Positions 8,481 to 17,616 are shown, numbered from the stretch's first letter. The stretch: DNA of 64,000 nucleotides from Pseudomonas sp. PDM05 (GCF_014851685.1 NZ_JACVAC010000001.1:682001-746000), one strand, 5' to 3'. Made by a program: numbers and translations. The notes: generated by a model not told the origin, from the letters alone.

Positions 8481-9767
8481 GTGGAAGCACATCTGTTGGA
8501 ATGGCTGAACCTTAGCGTGCGCTGGGTTCACATGATCACTGGCGTCGCGTGGATCGGCGCTTCTTTCTACTTCGTCTGGCTGGAAAACAACCTCAATCGC
8601 GTCAACCCCAAGAACGGCCTGGCCGGTGACTTGTGGGCGATCCACGGTGGCGGCATCTACCACCTGGAAAAATACAAACTGGCCCCACCGACCATGCCGG
8701 ACAACCTGCACTGGTTCAAATGGGAAGCCTATTTCACCTGGATGTCGGGCGTCGCGCTGCTGTGCGTGGTGTTCTACCTCAACCCGACGCTGTACCTGCT
8801 TGCCCCCGGCAGCAGCCTCAGCGGCACCGAAGGCGTATTGCTGGGCATCGGCTCACTGTTCGCCGGCTGGTTCATCTACTCCTTCCTCTGCGACTCGGCC
8901 CTGGGCAAACGCCCTGCCCTGCTCGGCTTCATCCTGTTTGTGCTGTTGATTGCAGCGGCCTATGGCTTCAGCAAGGTGTTCAGCGGCCGTGGCGCCTACC
9001 TGCACGTGGGTGCAATCATCGGCACCATCATGGTCGGCAACGTGTTCCGCATTATCATGCCGGCGCAACGCGCCTTGGTAGCGGCCATCGCCGAGAACCG
9101 CACGCCGGACCCGGCACTGCCGGCCAAGGGCCTGCTGCGTTCGCGTCACAACAACTACTTCACCTTGCCGGTGCTGTTCATCATGATCAGCAACCACTTC
9201 CCGAGCACCTACGGCAGCCAATACAACTGGCTGATCCTGGCGGGTATCGCGGTGGCGGCGGTGTTGGTGCGGCACTACTTCAACACCCGGCATGACAGCC
9301 AGAAGTACGCGTGGACCCTGCCGGTCGGCGCATTGGCGATGATCAGCCTGGCGTACGTGACCGGTCCCAAGCCGGTGGCTGAAGTCGCCAAAGCCCCCGC
9401 GGCCATCGAGTACCAGCCATTGCCGGAAACGGCGTTGGGCGGTGGCTTGAAACCCGCTGCGCCCGCCCCTGCTCCTGCTGCCGAACCGGCACCCGCCCAG
9501 GCCACGATTGATTTCGACAAGGTCCACGGGGTGATCCAGGAACGCTGCGCCGTGTGCCATTCGGCCAAGCCCACCAGCCCGCTGTTCAGCACCGCACCGG
9601 CGGGGGTGATGTTTGATACGCCAGCACAGATCCAGCAGCAGGCCGCGCGCATCCAAGCGCAGGCCGTGGCCAGCCAGATCATGCCGCTGGGCAACATCAC
9701 CCAGATGACCCAGCAGGAGCGGGATTTGATTGGCACCTGGATCAATCAGGGGGCTCGCACAAATTAA
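8481..9767 (+). CDS. puuD: Membrane-bound urate hydroxylase with C-terminal cytochrome c domain
   Basis: A 428-residue protein that oxidises urate to 5-hydroxyisourate, replacing the soluble uricase. The start is GTG with a GAGAGG ribosome-binding site. The N-terminal two thirds hold several membrane helices with WVHMITGVAWIGASFYFVWLE and FKWEAYFTWMSG. A Pro/Ala-rich linker near residues 315-345 leads to a periplasmic cytochrome c domain with the haem-binding CAVCH at residues 356-360 and a later Met in IMPLGNITQMT. Electrons would pass to the respiratory chain rather than forming peroxide. It sits between allA and the urate/xanthine permease, completing the pathway. Confidence 0.95.
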   Translation: MEAHLLEWLNLSVRWVHMITGVAWIGASFYFVWLENNLNRVNPKNGLAGDLWAIHGGGIYHLEKYKLAPPTMPDNLHWFKWEAYFTWMSGVALLCVVFYLNPTLYLLAPGSSLSGTEGVLLGIGSLFAGWFIYSFLCDSALGKRPALLGFILFVLLIAAAYGFSKVFSGRGAYLHVGAIIGTIMVGNVFRIIMPAQRALVAAIAENRTPDPALPAKGLLRSRHNNYFTLPVLFIMISNHFPSTYGSQYNWLILAGIAVAAVLVRHYFNTRHDSQKYAWTLPVGALAMISLAYVTGPKPVAEVAKAPAAIEYQPLPETALGGGLKPAAPAPAPAAEPAPAQATIDFDKVHGVIQERCAVCHSAKPTSPLFSTAPAGVMFDTPAQIQQQAARIQAQAVASQIMPLGNITQMTQQERDLIGTWINQGARTN

Positions 9768-9787
9768 CTGATTGATGCAAATCCAAA

Positions 9788-9876
9788 TGTGGGAGCGGGC
9801 TTGCTCGCGAAAACGGTGTGTCATTCAACCAAGCATTGACTGAACGACCGCATTCGCGAGCAAGCCCGCTCCCACA
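9788..9876. repeat. REPIN after puuD
   Basis: Inverted REP cores at about 9788-9811 and 9853-9876 flank a 41-nt spacer. It lies between puuD and the permease gene. Confidence 0.9.
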
Positions 9877-9962
9877 GGGGATTGGCAGTGTTTGAAAGAT
9901 CGCGCTCCAAATGGCAATTGAATGCCAAACAACACAACAATAAAAAAGATCCGAGGTGTTGC

Positions 9963-11312
9963 ATGACCGAGTTAGCCGAACCGCAGATTCCTGCCGCACC
10001 CGCCATGGTGCGGCTGCCCCTCTTGCAACTGATTCTGGTAGGCCTGCAACACGTCTTGCTGATGTACGGCGGCGCCGTCGCCGTCCCCCTGATCATTGGC
10101 CAGGCCGCCGGGCTGAGCCGTGAAGAAATCGCCTTCCTGATCAACGCCGACCTGCTGGTGGCCGGTATCGCCACCATGGTGCAGTCGTTCGGCATCGGCC
10201 CGGTGGGCATCCGCATGCCCGTGATGATGGGCGCCAGTTTCGCCGCCGTCGGCAGCATGGTCGCCATGGCCGGCATGCCCGGTATCGGCCTGCAGGGGAT
10301 CTTTGGCGCGACCATCGCCGCCGGGTTCTTTGGCATGATCATCGCGCCGTTCATGTCCAAGGTCGTACGCTTTTTCCCGCCATTGGTCACCGGCACCGTC
10401 ATCACGGCGATCGGCCTGTCGTTGTTTCCGGTGGCCGTGAACTGGGCCGGTGGCGGCAGTGCGGCGGCCACCTTCGGCTCGCCGATCTACCTGGCGATTG
10501 CTGCGCTGGTGCTGGGTACCATCCTGCTGATCAACCGCTTCATGCGCGGCTTCTGGGTGAATATCTCGGTGCTGATTGGCATGGGCCTGGGCTACATGCT
10601 GTGCGGCCTGCTCGGCATGGTCGACCTCAGCGGCCTGGCCCAGGCGCCGTGGGTGCAGGTGGTCACGCCGCTGCATTTCGGCATGCCCAGGTTCGAGCTG
10701 GCACCGATCCTGTCGATGTGCCTGGTGGTGGTGATCATCTTTGTCGAATCCACCGGGATGTTCCTGGCGCTGGGCAAGATCACCGGTCAGGACGTCACCC
10801 CGAAGATGCTGCGCCGTGGCCTGTTGTGTGATGCCGGTGCGTCATTTTTTGCCGGGTTCTTCAACACGTTTACCCACTCCTCCTTCGCGCAGAACATCGG
10901 CCTGGTGCAGATGACCGGCGTGCGTTGCCGCTCGGTGACGATCATGGCCGGGGCCTTCCTGATTGTGCTCAGCCTGCTGCCCAAGGCTGCATACCTGGTG
11001 GCGTCGATCCCGCCGGCGGTACTGGGCGGCGCGGCAATTGCGATGTTCGGCATGGTCGCGGCCACCGGGATCAAGATCCTCCAGGAAGCCGACATCGCCG
11101 ACCGGCGCAACCAGTTGCTGGTGGCGGTGAGCATCGGCATGGGCCTGATCCCGGTGGTGCGTCCCGAGTTTTTCGCGCAACTGCCGCTGTGGATGAGCCC
11201 GATTACCCACAGTGGCATTGCCATGGCCACCCTCAGCGCGTTGTCGCTGAACATCCTGTTCAACATCCTCGGCGGTGCTGAACGACCTGCTGTCGAGCAT
11301 GCCCACACCTGA
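9963..11312 (+). CDS. NCS2-family nucleobase permease, probably urate or xanthine
   Basis: A 449-residue inner-membrane transporter with about 14 hydrophobic segments. Family motifs are visible: QHVLLMYGGAVAVPL in TM1, FVESTGMFLALGKITG in TM8 and QNIGLVQMTGVRCR in TM10. The ATG at 9963 is preferred over an earlier in-frame codon at 9882 because the intervening 27 codons follow straight on from the REPIN and lack family similarity. A GAGGTG ribosome-binding site is present. The position next to puuD suggests urate or xanthine as substrate, but specificity cannot be read reliably from sequence. Confidence 0.9.
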   Translation: MTELAEPQIPAAPAMVRLPLLQLILVGLQHVLLMYGGAVAVPLIIGQAAGLSREEIAFLINADLLVAGIATMVQSFGIGPVGIRMPVMMGASFAAVGSMVAMAGMPGIGLQGIFGATIAAGFFGMIIAPFMSKVVRFFPPLVTGTVITAIGLSLFPVAVNWAGGGSAAATFGSPIYLAIAALVLGTILLINRFMRGFWVNISVLIGMGLGYMLCGLLGMVDLSGLAQAPWVQVVTPLHFGMPRFELAPILSMCLVVVIIFVESTGMFLALGKITGQDVTPKMLRRGLLCDAGASFFAGFFNTFTHSSFAQNIGLVQMTGVRCRSVTIMAGAFLIVLSLLPKAAYLVASIPPAVLGGAAIAMFGMVAATGIKILQEADIADRRNQLLVAVSIGMGLIPVVRPEFFAQLPLWMSPITHSGIAMATLSALSLNILFNILGGAERPAVEHAHT

Positions 11313-11418
11313 GGCATGCCCCATCGTCGCCCGGTGCGCGCTGTAACGGCGCACTTGAGCGCAGACGTGGGAGCCAGTATTCTCCGCGCCCGCTTAAATC
11401 GACGGTTTCTTACCGCCT

Positions 11419-11434
11419 TGGCGCGGCTTTTGCT
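11419..11434 (+). promoter_or_regulatory. Strong sigma-54 promoter candidate for tsx
   Basis: TGGCGC-N5-TTGCT matches TGGCAC-N5-TTGCW at 10 of 11 conserved positions, with GG (11420-11421) and GC (11432-11433) 10 nt apart. It lies 107 bp upstream of the tsx ATG. A small palindrome CTGA-CCAA-TCAG follows at 11447-11458; its AGCTGACCAA part recurs at 5107-5116 next to the puuE promoter candidate. Confidence 0.6.
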
Positions 11435-11540
11435 GTAGCAATAAAGCTGACCAATCAGACGAGTTTTTCAGCGAATCCAAAGGCGCCACACCAGAGCGCC
11501 CCTTAGAAAAAAACATAAAACCTTAACTCGGGAGCACCGA

Positions 11541-12326
11541 ATGAAACCTATGTTCAAAGGCCTGATGCTGGCGGGATCGCTGCTGGCCGGTGGCCAAGCC
11601 ATGGCCGGCGATTTGTTGCAGTGGCAGAACAACAGCCTGACCTACCTGTGGGGCAAGAACTTCACCGTCAACCCGCAGATCCAGCAGACCGTCACGTTCG
11701 AACATGCCGACGCGTGGAAATACGGCGACAACTTCCTGTTCGTCGACCGCATCTTTTACAACGGCAAGGAAGACGGCAACGTCGGCCCGAGCACCTACTA
11801 CGGCGAGATCAGCCCACGCTTGTCGTTCGGCAAGATCTTTGACCAGGACCTGTCCTTCGGCCCGATCAAGGATGTGCTGCTGGCCTTCACCTACGAGTTC
11901 GGCGAAGGCGACAACGAGTCGTACCTGCTCGGCCCAGGCTTCGACCTGAACGTGCCGGGCTTCGACTACTTCCAGCTGAACTTCTACCAGCGCCAGACCG
12001 AAGGCAATCGCGCGGGTGACGGCGTTTGGCAGATCACCCCGGTGTGGGCATACACCATCCCGGTGGGCAACTCCGACGTGCTGATCGACGGTTTCATGGA
12101 CTGGGTGGTGGACAACGACAAGAACGCCCGCGGCACTTACCACGCCAACCTGCACTTCAACCCGCAGGTCAAATATGACCTGGGCAAGGCGATGAACTGG
12201 GGCGCGAAGCAGTTGTATGTCGGTTTCGAATACGACTACTGGAAGAACAAGTACGGGATCGAAGATTCCGGTGCGTTCAAGACCAACCAGGACACCGCGA
12301 GCTTCCTGGTCAAGTACCACTTTTAA
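11541..12326 (+). CDS. Tsx-type outer-membrane nucleoside channel
   Basis: A 261-residue protein with a clear signal peptide cut after GGQAMA near residue 22, followed by alternating beta-barrel sequence and a C-terminal Phe (VKYHF), as expected for outer-membrane assembly. LLQWQNNSLTYLWGKNF, STYYGEISPRLSFGKI and LYVGFEYDYWKNKYGI are typical of the Tsx family. It probably lets purine nucleosides, urate or allantoin cross the outer membrane for the upstream pathway. It has its own promoter region with a sigma-54-like site. A ribosome-binding site (CGGGAG) precedes the ATG. Confidence 0.88.
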   Translation: MKPMFKGLMLAGSLLAGGQAMAGDLLQWQNNSLTYLWGKNFTVNPQIQQTVTFEHADAWKYGDNFLFVDRIFYNGKEDGNVGPSTYYGEISPRLSFGKIFDQDLSFGPIKDVLLAFTYEFGEGDNESYLLGPGFDLNVPGFDYFQLNFYQRQTEGNRAGDGVWQITPVWAYTIPVGNSDVLIDGFMDWVVDNDKNARGTYHANLHFNPQVKYDLGKAMNWGAKQLYVGFEYDYWKNKYGIEDSGAFKTNQDTASFLVKYHF

Positions 12327-12360
12327 CTGGCGGTGCCAGTCTCCTGTGGGAGCTGGCTTG

Positions 12361-12448
12361 TGTGGGAGCGGGCTTGCTCGCGAATGCGGTAGGTCAGTCG
12401 AAATACCTGTGACTGACACACCGTCTTCGCGAGCAAGCCCGCTCCCAC
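12361..12448. repeat. REPIN between tsx and the patatin gene
   Basis: Inverted REP cores at 12361-12384 and 12425-12448 lie between convergent genes. A partial third REP (GTGGGAGCTGGCTTG) precedes them at about 12347-12361. Confidence 0.9.
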
Positions 12449-12465
12449 CCCAACCCTGCCCACAT

Positions 12466-13614
12466 TCAGTCTGGTGTGAGGCCCAAAAACTTCGACAGTT
12501 CCTCGCGCTTGGCCAACGCATCCTGGCGCCCCAACTCGATCAATTCGCTGCAATACCCCGCCTCGAACAGCAAGTAGCTCAACACGCCTGCCCCGCTCGT
12601 CTTGGTCGCCCCCGGCCCACGCAAGAACAATCGCAACGCCGCCGGCAACTCCTGGCGATGCCGTGCCGCGATTTCATCAATCGGCTGGCTCGGCGCGATC
12701 ACCAGCACCTCCACCGGCGCCAAGCCCCGGGCCGCGCTGTCGGCCGGCTGGAAATGACTGAACTGGTTAAGGCGTTCGAGCAATTCGATGTCGCTTTCCA
12801 GGCTGTCAATGAACGTGCTGTTGAGCATATGCCCGCCGATCTGCGCCAGGGTCGGCTGCTGGCCGGTGAAGGTACGCTGCACCGCCGGCTCGTTGCCGCG
12901 CGGGTTGCCGCTGACACCGACCACCAGCACGCGGCTGGCGCCCAGGTGCAGCGCCGGGCTGATGGGCGCGGATTGGCGCACGGCGCCGTCACCGAAATAT
13001 TCCTCGTCGAGTTTGACCGGGGCGAACAACAGCGGGATCGCCGAGCTGGCCAGCAAGTGCTCTACGGACAGCTGGGTGGGCACGCCGATACGTCGGTGGC
13101 GCAACCAGGCATCAATGGTGCCGCCGCCCTGATAGAAGGTCACCGCTTGCCCGGATTCGTAGCCAAACGCCGTGATCGCCACGGCATGCAGGTGTTTGTT
13201 GCGGATGGCTTCGTCGATGCCGGCCAGGTGCAGCTTGTCCTTGAGCAGCGCCTTGAGCGGCGTACTGTTGAGCAGCGCTACCGGCACTTGCGCGCCCAGC
13301 CCCAGCAGGCTGTGAATAAAGAAGCGGCTCGCCTGGCGAATCACCCCCGGCCAGTCACTGCGCAACACCAGATGGCTGCGAAAGCCCTGCCAGAAGGCGG
13401 TCAGGCGTTGGATCGCCGCAGTGAAGTCCATGGCGCCACTGGCCAGGCTCACCGCATTGATCGCCCCGGCCGAGGTGCCGACAATCACCGGGAACGGATT
13501 GGGCGCCCCCGGCGGCAACAGCTCGGCAATCGCCGCCAATACCCCTACCTGATACGCCGCTCGCGCCCCGCCGCCGGAAAGAATCAAGCCTGTAACCGGT
13601 TCAGCTGGGCGCAT
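12466..13614 (-). CDS. Patatin-like phospholipase
   Basis: A 382-residue cytoplasmic acyl hydrolase of the patatin/RssA type. The oxyanion-hole GGGARAAYQVGVL lies at residues 14-26, the nucleophile motif GTSAG has Ser48, and the catalytic Asp is D209 in DGAVRQ. There is no signal peptide. The stop is 17 bp from the REPIN, and the next gene upstream on the strand is lpxL (80 bp away). It probably acts on membrane lipids; the physiological substrate cannot be told. Confidence 0.9.
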   Translation of the reverse strand: MRPAEPVTGLILSGGGARAAYQVGVLAAIAELLPPGAPNPFPVIVGTSAGAINAVSLASGAMDFTAAIQRLTAFWQGFRSHLVLRSDWPGVIRQASRFFIHSLLGLGAQVPVALLNSTPLKALLKDKLHLAGIDEAIRNKHLHAVAITAFGYESGQAVTFYQGGGTIDAWLRHRRIGVPTQLSVEHLLASSAIPLLFAPVKLDEEYFGDGAVRQSAPISPALHLGASRVLVVGVSGNPRGNEPAVQRTFTGQQPTLAQIGGHMLNSTFIDSLESDIELLERLNQFSHFQPADSAARGLAPVEVLVIAPSQPIDEIAARHRQELPAALRLFLRGPGATKTSGAGVLSYLLFEAGYCSELIELGRQDALAKREELSKFLGLTPD

Positions 13615-13694
13615 CGCGTCACTCCATGTGGGGAAAGGTCAGTCTTATTTTGTGGCGAGGGCGCTTGCTCCGTCGCCACAAGTGCTCTCACGTC

Positions 13695-14630
13695 TTATCG
13701 ACGGCGTTTTTCGTACAGCTTCGGCTCACCCGGCGGACGACTCTTGAACCGACGGTGGGTCCACAGGTACTGCTCGGGGCATTGGCGTACCGAGGCTTCG
13801 ACCCACTGGTTGATACGCAGGCAATCGGCTTCATCGCTTTCACCCGGGAAGTCGGTCAACGGCGGATGGATCACCAGTCGGTAACCGCTGCCATCGGCCA
13901 GGCGCTCCTGGGTGAATGGCACCACCAGCGCCTTGCCCAGCTTGGCGAATTTGCTGGTGGCCGGCACGGTAGCGGCCTGGATGCCGAACAGCGGCACAAA
14001 GATGCTTTGCTTGGCGCCGTAGTCCTGGTCTGGCGCATACCAGATGGCACGGCCGGCGCGCAGCAGCTTGAGCATGCCGCGCACGTCTTCACGTTCGATG
14101 GCCAGCGAGTCGAGGTTGTGACGCTCGCGGCCACGGCGCTGGATAAAGTCGAACATCGGGTTGCCGTGTTCGCGGTACATGCCATCAATGGTGTGCTTCT
14201 GCCCCAGCAGCGCGGCGCCGATTTCCAGGGTGGTGAAGTGCAGGGCCATGAGGATCACGCCCTTGCCGTCCAGTTGGGCTTGCTTGAGATGCTCCAGCCC
14301 TTCGACATGGGCCAGGCGCGCCAGGCGCTGGCGCGACCACCACCAGCTCATGGCCATTTCAAAAAAGGCGATGCCGGTGGAGGCGAAGTTTTCCTTGAGC
14401 AACTGCTTACGCTCTTTGGCGGACTTTTCCGGAAAGCACAGTTCCAGGTTTCGCGCGGCGATACGGCGACGTTCGCCGGCCACACGGTACATTCCCGCAC
14501 CCAGAATGCGACCAATGGTCAGCAGCGCACGGTACGGCAATTGGGTGACCAGCCACAGCAGGCCGAGCCCCAGCCATAACAGCCAGAAACGGGGGTGAAA
14601 AAATACAGCTCGAAAACGCGGGCGATCCAT
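13695..14630 (-). CDS. lpxL: Lipid A biosynthesis acyltransferase (LpxL/HtrB type)
   Basis: A 311-residue inner-membrane acyltransferase with an N-terminal hydrophobic anchor (FWLLWLGLGLLWLVTQLPY). The catalytic H-X4-E motif is seen in ALHFTTLEIGAALL, and YAPDQDYG and VPFTQER are conserved. It adds a secondary acyl chain to lipid A. The ATG at 14630 (MDRPRFRAVFFHPRF) is chosen over an upstream codon because homologous N-termini begin here. It diverges from minC. Pseudomonas carries more than one LpxL paralogue, so the chain added is not determined. Confidence 0.9.
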   Translation of the reverse strand: MDRPRFRAVFFHPRFWLLWLGLGLLWLVTQLPYRALLTIGRILGAGMYRVAGERRRIAARNLELCFPEKSAKERKQLLKENFASTGIAFFEMAMSWWWSRQRLARLAHVEGLEHLKQAQLDGKGVILMALHFTTLEIGAALLGQKHTIDGMYREHGNPMFDFIQRRGRERHNLDSLAIEREDVRGMLKLLRAGRAIWYAPDQDYGAKQSIFVPLFGIQAATVPATSKFAKLGKALVVPFTQERLADGSGYRLVIHPPLTDFPGESDEADCLRINQWVEASVRQCPEQYLWTHRRFKSRPPGEPKLYEKRRR

Positions 14631-14749
14631 TACAGATTCCGGTAAAGACAGGGCCGCGCATTCTACAACGGTTCGACTCGGCTTGCGGCCAGTGGATGTT
14701 CTCGTTATAAGTCTCGACACTTTTCGTGACAAGCCGCTTTATGCCGACC

Positions 14750-15487
14750 ATGAGCCAAACCGAACCGCTAGACCAAGATCCCGTGTTCCAGCTGAAAGGC
14801 AGCATGCTCGCCATCACCGTGCTGGAACTGGCGCGCAACGACCTCGACGCCCTGGACCGCCAGCTCGCCGCCAAGGTCGCCATGGCGCCGAACTTTTTCA
14901 ACAATGCCCCGCTGGTGCTGGCCCTGGACAAACTCCCGGCCGGCCAGGGCGTTATCGATTTGCCCGGCCTGATGCGCGTGTGCCGCTCCCATGGCCTACG
15001 CACCCTGGCGATCCGTGCCAGCCGCATCGAAGACATTGCCGCAGCCATCGCCATTGAACTGCCAGTACTGCCACCGTCCGGCGCACGGGAGCGTCCGCTG
15101 GAACCATTGGTCAGTGAAGAGAAGAAAAAACCGGAAAAACCGCCAGAGCCGACGATCAAGCCTACAAAGATCATCACCTCGCCCGTACGGGGCGGGCAGC
15201 AGATTTACGCCGAGGGCAGCGACCTTGTGGTGATCGCTTCGGTCAGTCCCGGGGCGGAACTTCTCGCCGATGGCAACATCCATGTATACGGCCCGATGCG
15301 CGGCCGTGCCCTGGCCGGCATCAAGGGTGATACCAAGGCCCGGATTTTTTGCCAGCAGTTGACCGCTGAGCTAGTGTCCATCGCGGGCCGGTACAAGGTT
15401 TCCGAAGATTTGCGCCGCGATCCACTGTGGGGGGCCGGGGTGCAGGTCAGCCTGTCGGGCGATGTGTTGAACATCATCCGGCTTTAA
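14750..15487 (+). CDS. minC: Septum-site inhibitor MinC
   Basis: A 245-residue inhibitor of FtsZ ring assembly. The N-terminal domain starts [16 protein letters not shown] linker rich in Lys, Pro and Glu (residues about 112-136) leads to the C-terminal beta-helix domain ([57 protein letters not shown]). The start [11 protein letters not shown] at 14750 gives the length usual in Pseudomonas; an in-frame ATG nine bases earlier is possible, as no clear ribosome-binding site decides. It is the first gene of minCDE. Confidence 0.96.
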   Translation: MSQTEPLDQDPVFQLKGSMLAITVLELARNDLDALDRQLAAKVAMAPNFFNNAPLVLALDKLPAGQGVIDLPGLMRVCRSHGLRTLAIRASRIEDIAAAIAIELPVLPPSGARERPLEPLVSEEKKKPEKPPEPTIKPTKIITSPVRGGQQIYAEGSDLVVIASVSPGAELLADGNIHVYGPMRGRALAGIKGDTKARIFCQQLTAELVSIAGRYKVSEDLRRDPLWGAGVQVSLSGDVLNIIRL

Positions 15488-15650
15488 CGGATACTGCCGC
15501 ATTTTCCAAGCATCTCTAGACTCTGATAGCACAGCGAAACCGGCAATACTTGTGTAGGAACATCTGAAGGCTGGCGTTTTTCGTACGCCAACCCGTCTTT
15601 TCCCTACAAAGGCTGTCCGCCTGCGGCGAGTTCCAAGAGATGTTTTTCAG

Positions 15651-15669
15651 GGACTGAAAAGTCCTTTTT
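15651..15669 (+). terminator. Terminator-like hairpin in the minD leader
   Basis: GGACT-GAAA-AGTCC (5-bp stem, GNRA tetraloop) followed by five Ts ends only a few bases before the minD ribosome-binding site. It could weaken read-through from minC or act as an mRNA processing or stability element. The short stem makes full termination doubtful. Confidence 0.4.
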
Positions 15670-15687
15670 CCTTAGGGGTGAAACACC

Positions 15688-16500
15688 TTGGCCAAGATTC
15701 TCGTGGTTACATCCGGCAAGGGTGGTGTGGGTAAGACCACCACCAGCGCCGCTATCGGTACCGGCCTCGCTTTGCGCGGCCACAAGACAGTCATCGTCGA
15801 CTTCGACGTCGGTTTGCGTAACCTCGACCTGATCATGGGCTGCGAACGCCGCGTGGTGTATGACTTCGTCAACGTGGTCAACGGTGAAGCCAACCTGCAA
15901 CAGGCCCTGATCAAGGACAAGCGCCTTGAGAACCTGTACGTACTGGCCGCCAGCCAGACCCGTGACAAAGATGCGTTGACCAAGGAAGGCGTAGGCAAAG
16001 TCCTCGCTGAACTGAAGGAAACCTTCGAATACGTGGTCTGCGACTCCCCGGCCGGCATCGAGACCGGTGCTCACCTGGCGATGTACTTCGCCGATGAAGC
16101 CATCGTGGTGACCAACCCGGAAGTCTCCTCGGTACGTGACTCGGACCGCATGCTCGGCCTGCTGGCCAGCAAGTCCCAGCGCGCCGAGAAGGGTGAAGAC
16201 CCGATCAAGGAACACCTGCTGCTGACCCGCTACAACCCTGAGCGCGTCAACAATGGCGAAATGCTCGGCGTTGAAGACGTCAAGGACATCCTCGCCGTGA
16301 CCCTGCTGGGCGTGATCCCGGAATCCCAGGCCGTGCTGAAAGCGTCCAACCAAGGTGTGCCGGTCATCCTCGATGACCAGAGCGACGCAGGCCAGGCTTA
16401 CAGTGACGCGGTTGATCGCTTGCTCGGCAAGACCGTGGAACATCGCTTCCTCGATGTAAAGAAGAAGGGATTCTTCGAGCGTATCTTTGGAGGCAACTAA
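15688..16500 (+). CDS. minD: Septum-site ATPase MinD
   Basis: A 270-residue membrane-associated ParA-type ATPase that recruits MinC and oscillates with MinE. The deviant Walker A KGGVGKTTTSA lies at residues 11-21, the switch regions (DFDVGLRNLDL, CDSPAGIETGA) follow, and the C-terminal amphipathic helix KKKGFFERIFGGN provides membrane binding. The start is TTG, as usual in Pseudomonas, with AGGGGTG seven bases upstream. It is separated from minC by a 200-bp gap and from minE by three bases. Confidence 0.98.
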   Translation: MAKILVVTSGKGGVGKTTTSAAIGTGLALRGHKTVIVDFDVGLRNLDLIMGCERRVVYDFVNVVNGEANLQQALIKDKRLENLYVLAASQTRDKDALTKEGVGKVLAELKETFEYVVCDSPAGIETGAHLAMYFADEAIVVTNPEVSSVRDSDRMLGLLASKSQRAEKGEDPIKEHLLLTRYNPERVNNGEMLGVEDVKDILAVTLLGVIPESQAVLKASNQGVPVILDDQSDAGQAYSDAVDRLLGKTVEHRFLDVKKKGFFERIFGGN

Positions 16501-16503
16501 ACA

Positions 16504-16758
16504 ATGAAATTTCTCGACTTCTTTCGCGCCAACAAAAAGCCAAGTACCGCGTCGGTAGCGAAAGAGCGTCTACAGATCATCGTGGCGCACGAACGCGGCC
16601 AACGCAGCACGCCGGACTACCTGCCAGCCTTGCAGAAGGAACTGGTGGAGGTGATCCGCAAGTACGTCAACATCGGCAACGACGACGTGCATGTCGCCCT
16701 GGAAAACGACGGCAGCTGCTCGATTCTGGAACTCAATATCACCCTGCCTGATCGTTAA
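16504..16758 (+). CDS. minE: Cell-division topological factor MinE
   Basis: An 84-residue protein that stimulates MinD ATPase and confines MinC/MinD to the poles. The N-terminal membrane-targeting segment [12 protein letters not shown] and the anti-MinCD helix [15 protein letters not shown] are conserved. It follows minD by three bases, so translation is coupled. Confidence 0.97.
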   Translation: MKFLDFFRANKKPSTASVAKERLQIIVAHERGQRSTPDYLPALQKELVEVIRKYVNIGNDDVHVALENDGSCSILELNITLPDR

Positions 16759-16775
16759 TCGACAAGGCGGTCGCC

Positions 16776-16830
16776 ACGGCGGCTCGCACACCTTGATCCC
16801 GTTTCGGGAACCGGGTGGGCGAGCCGCCGT
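16776..16830. terminator. Long inverted repeat between minE and rluA
   Basis: A perfect 12-bp stem (16776-16787 with 16819-16830) encloses a second hairpin, TCCCG-TTT-CGGGA, giving a nested structure. No T-run follows, only TTGGCGTTTGTT. It may end the min transcript weakly or stabilise it. Confidence 0.45.
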
Positions 16831-16854
16831 TGGCGTTTGTTACGAGGCTGTTTA

Positions 16855-17490
16855 ATGCCGCTGTCCAATATCCATATCCTCCATCAGGACGACGCTGTCC
16901 TGGTGGTGAACAAGCCGACCCTGCTGCTCTCGGTGCCCGGCCGCGCCGACGACAACAAGGACTGCCTGATCACCCGCCTGCAGGAAAACGGTTACCCCGA
17001 AGCCCGCATCGTCCATCGACTGGACTGGGAAACCTCGGGCATCATCCTGCTGGCTCGCGACGCCGACACGCACCGCGAACTGTCCCGCCAGTTTCACGAC
17101 CGTGAAACCGAAAAGGCCTACACCGCCCTGGCCTGGGGCCAACCGGAACTGGACAGCGGCAGCATCGACCTGCCGTTGCGCTACGACCCGCCGACCAAGC
17201 CGCGCCATGTGGTCGACCACGAGTTCGGCAAGCACGCGCTGACCTTCTGGAAAGTGCTGGAGCGTTGTGGCGACTGGTGCCGCGTGGAGCTGACGCCGAT
17301 TACCGGGCGCTCGCACCAGTTGCGTGTGCATATGCTGTCGATCGGGCATCCGCTGTTGGGGGATGGCCTGTACGCCCACGAACAAGCCCTGGCCGCCTGG
17401 CCACGCCTGTGCCTGCACGCCAGCATGCTCAGCTTCACCCATCCGCAAAGCGGCGAGCGTTTGCGCTTCGAGTGCCCTGCACCGTTCTAA
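16855..17490 (+). CDS. rluA: RNA pseudouridine synthase RluA
   Basis: A 211-residue enzyme with the RluA-family catalytic motif HRLDWETSG (Asp57 counted from the ATG at 16855) and the conserved TGRSHQLRVHM and HPLLGD segments. Length and lack of an S4 domain fit RluA, which modifies 23S rRNA position 746 and tRNA position 32 in the known family. An ACGAGG ribosome-binding site selects the 16855 start over an earlier codon. Confidence 0.9.
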   Translation: MPLSNIHILHQDDAVLVVNKPTLLLSVPGRADDNKDCLITRLQENGYPEARIVHRLDWETSGIILLARDADTHRELSRQFHDRETEKAYTALAWGQPELDSGSIDLPLRYDPPTKPRHVVDHEFGKHALTFWKVLERCGDWCRVELTPITGRSHQLRVHMLSIGHPLLGDGLYAHEQALAAWPRLCLHASMLSFTHPQSGERLRFECPAPF

Positions 17491-17526
17491 AGCTGGCAAT
17501 ACAATCAAAATGTAGGAGCGGGCTTG

Positions 17527-17616
17527 TGTGGGAGCGGGCTTGCTCGCGAAGGCGGCCTGTCAGTACCAAAAATGTTGACTGACACACCGCATTCGCGAGC
17601 AAGCCCGCTCCCACAT
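17527..17616. repeat. REPIN between rluA and apeB
   Basis: Inverted REP cores flank a 40-nt spacer, preceded by a truncated REP copy (GTAGGAGCGGGCTTG at about 17512). The spacer (CTGTCAGTACC...TTGACTGACACACCG) shares its TGACTGACACACCG end with the REPIN at 12361, which suggests the two are related copies. Confidence 0.9.

Noticed and set aside
9912..9927. TGGCA/TGCCA inverted repeat before the permease gene, first read as a sigma-54 site.
   Set aside because: The spacing between GG and GC is nine instead of ten, and the symmetry explains the resemblance.
11334..11354. A GTGCGC/GCGCAC hairpin after the permease gene.
   Set aside because: Only six pairs and no T-run, so it is not supported as a terminator.
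12217..13884. A 555-codon open frame on the plus strand.
   Set aside because: It runs through the end of tsx, a REPIN and antisense to the patatin gene, so it is an artefact.
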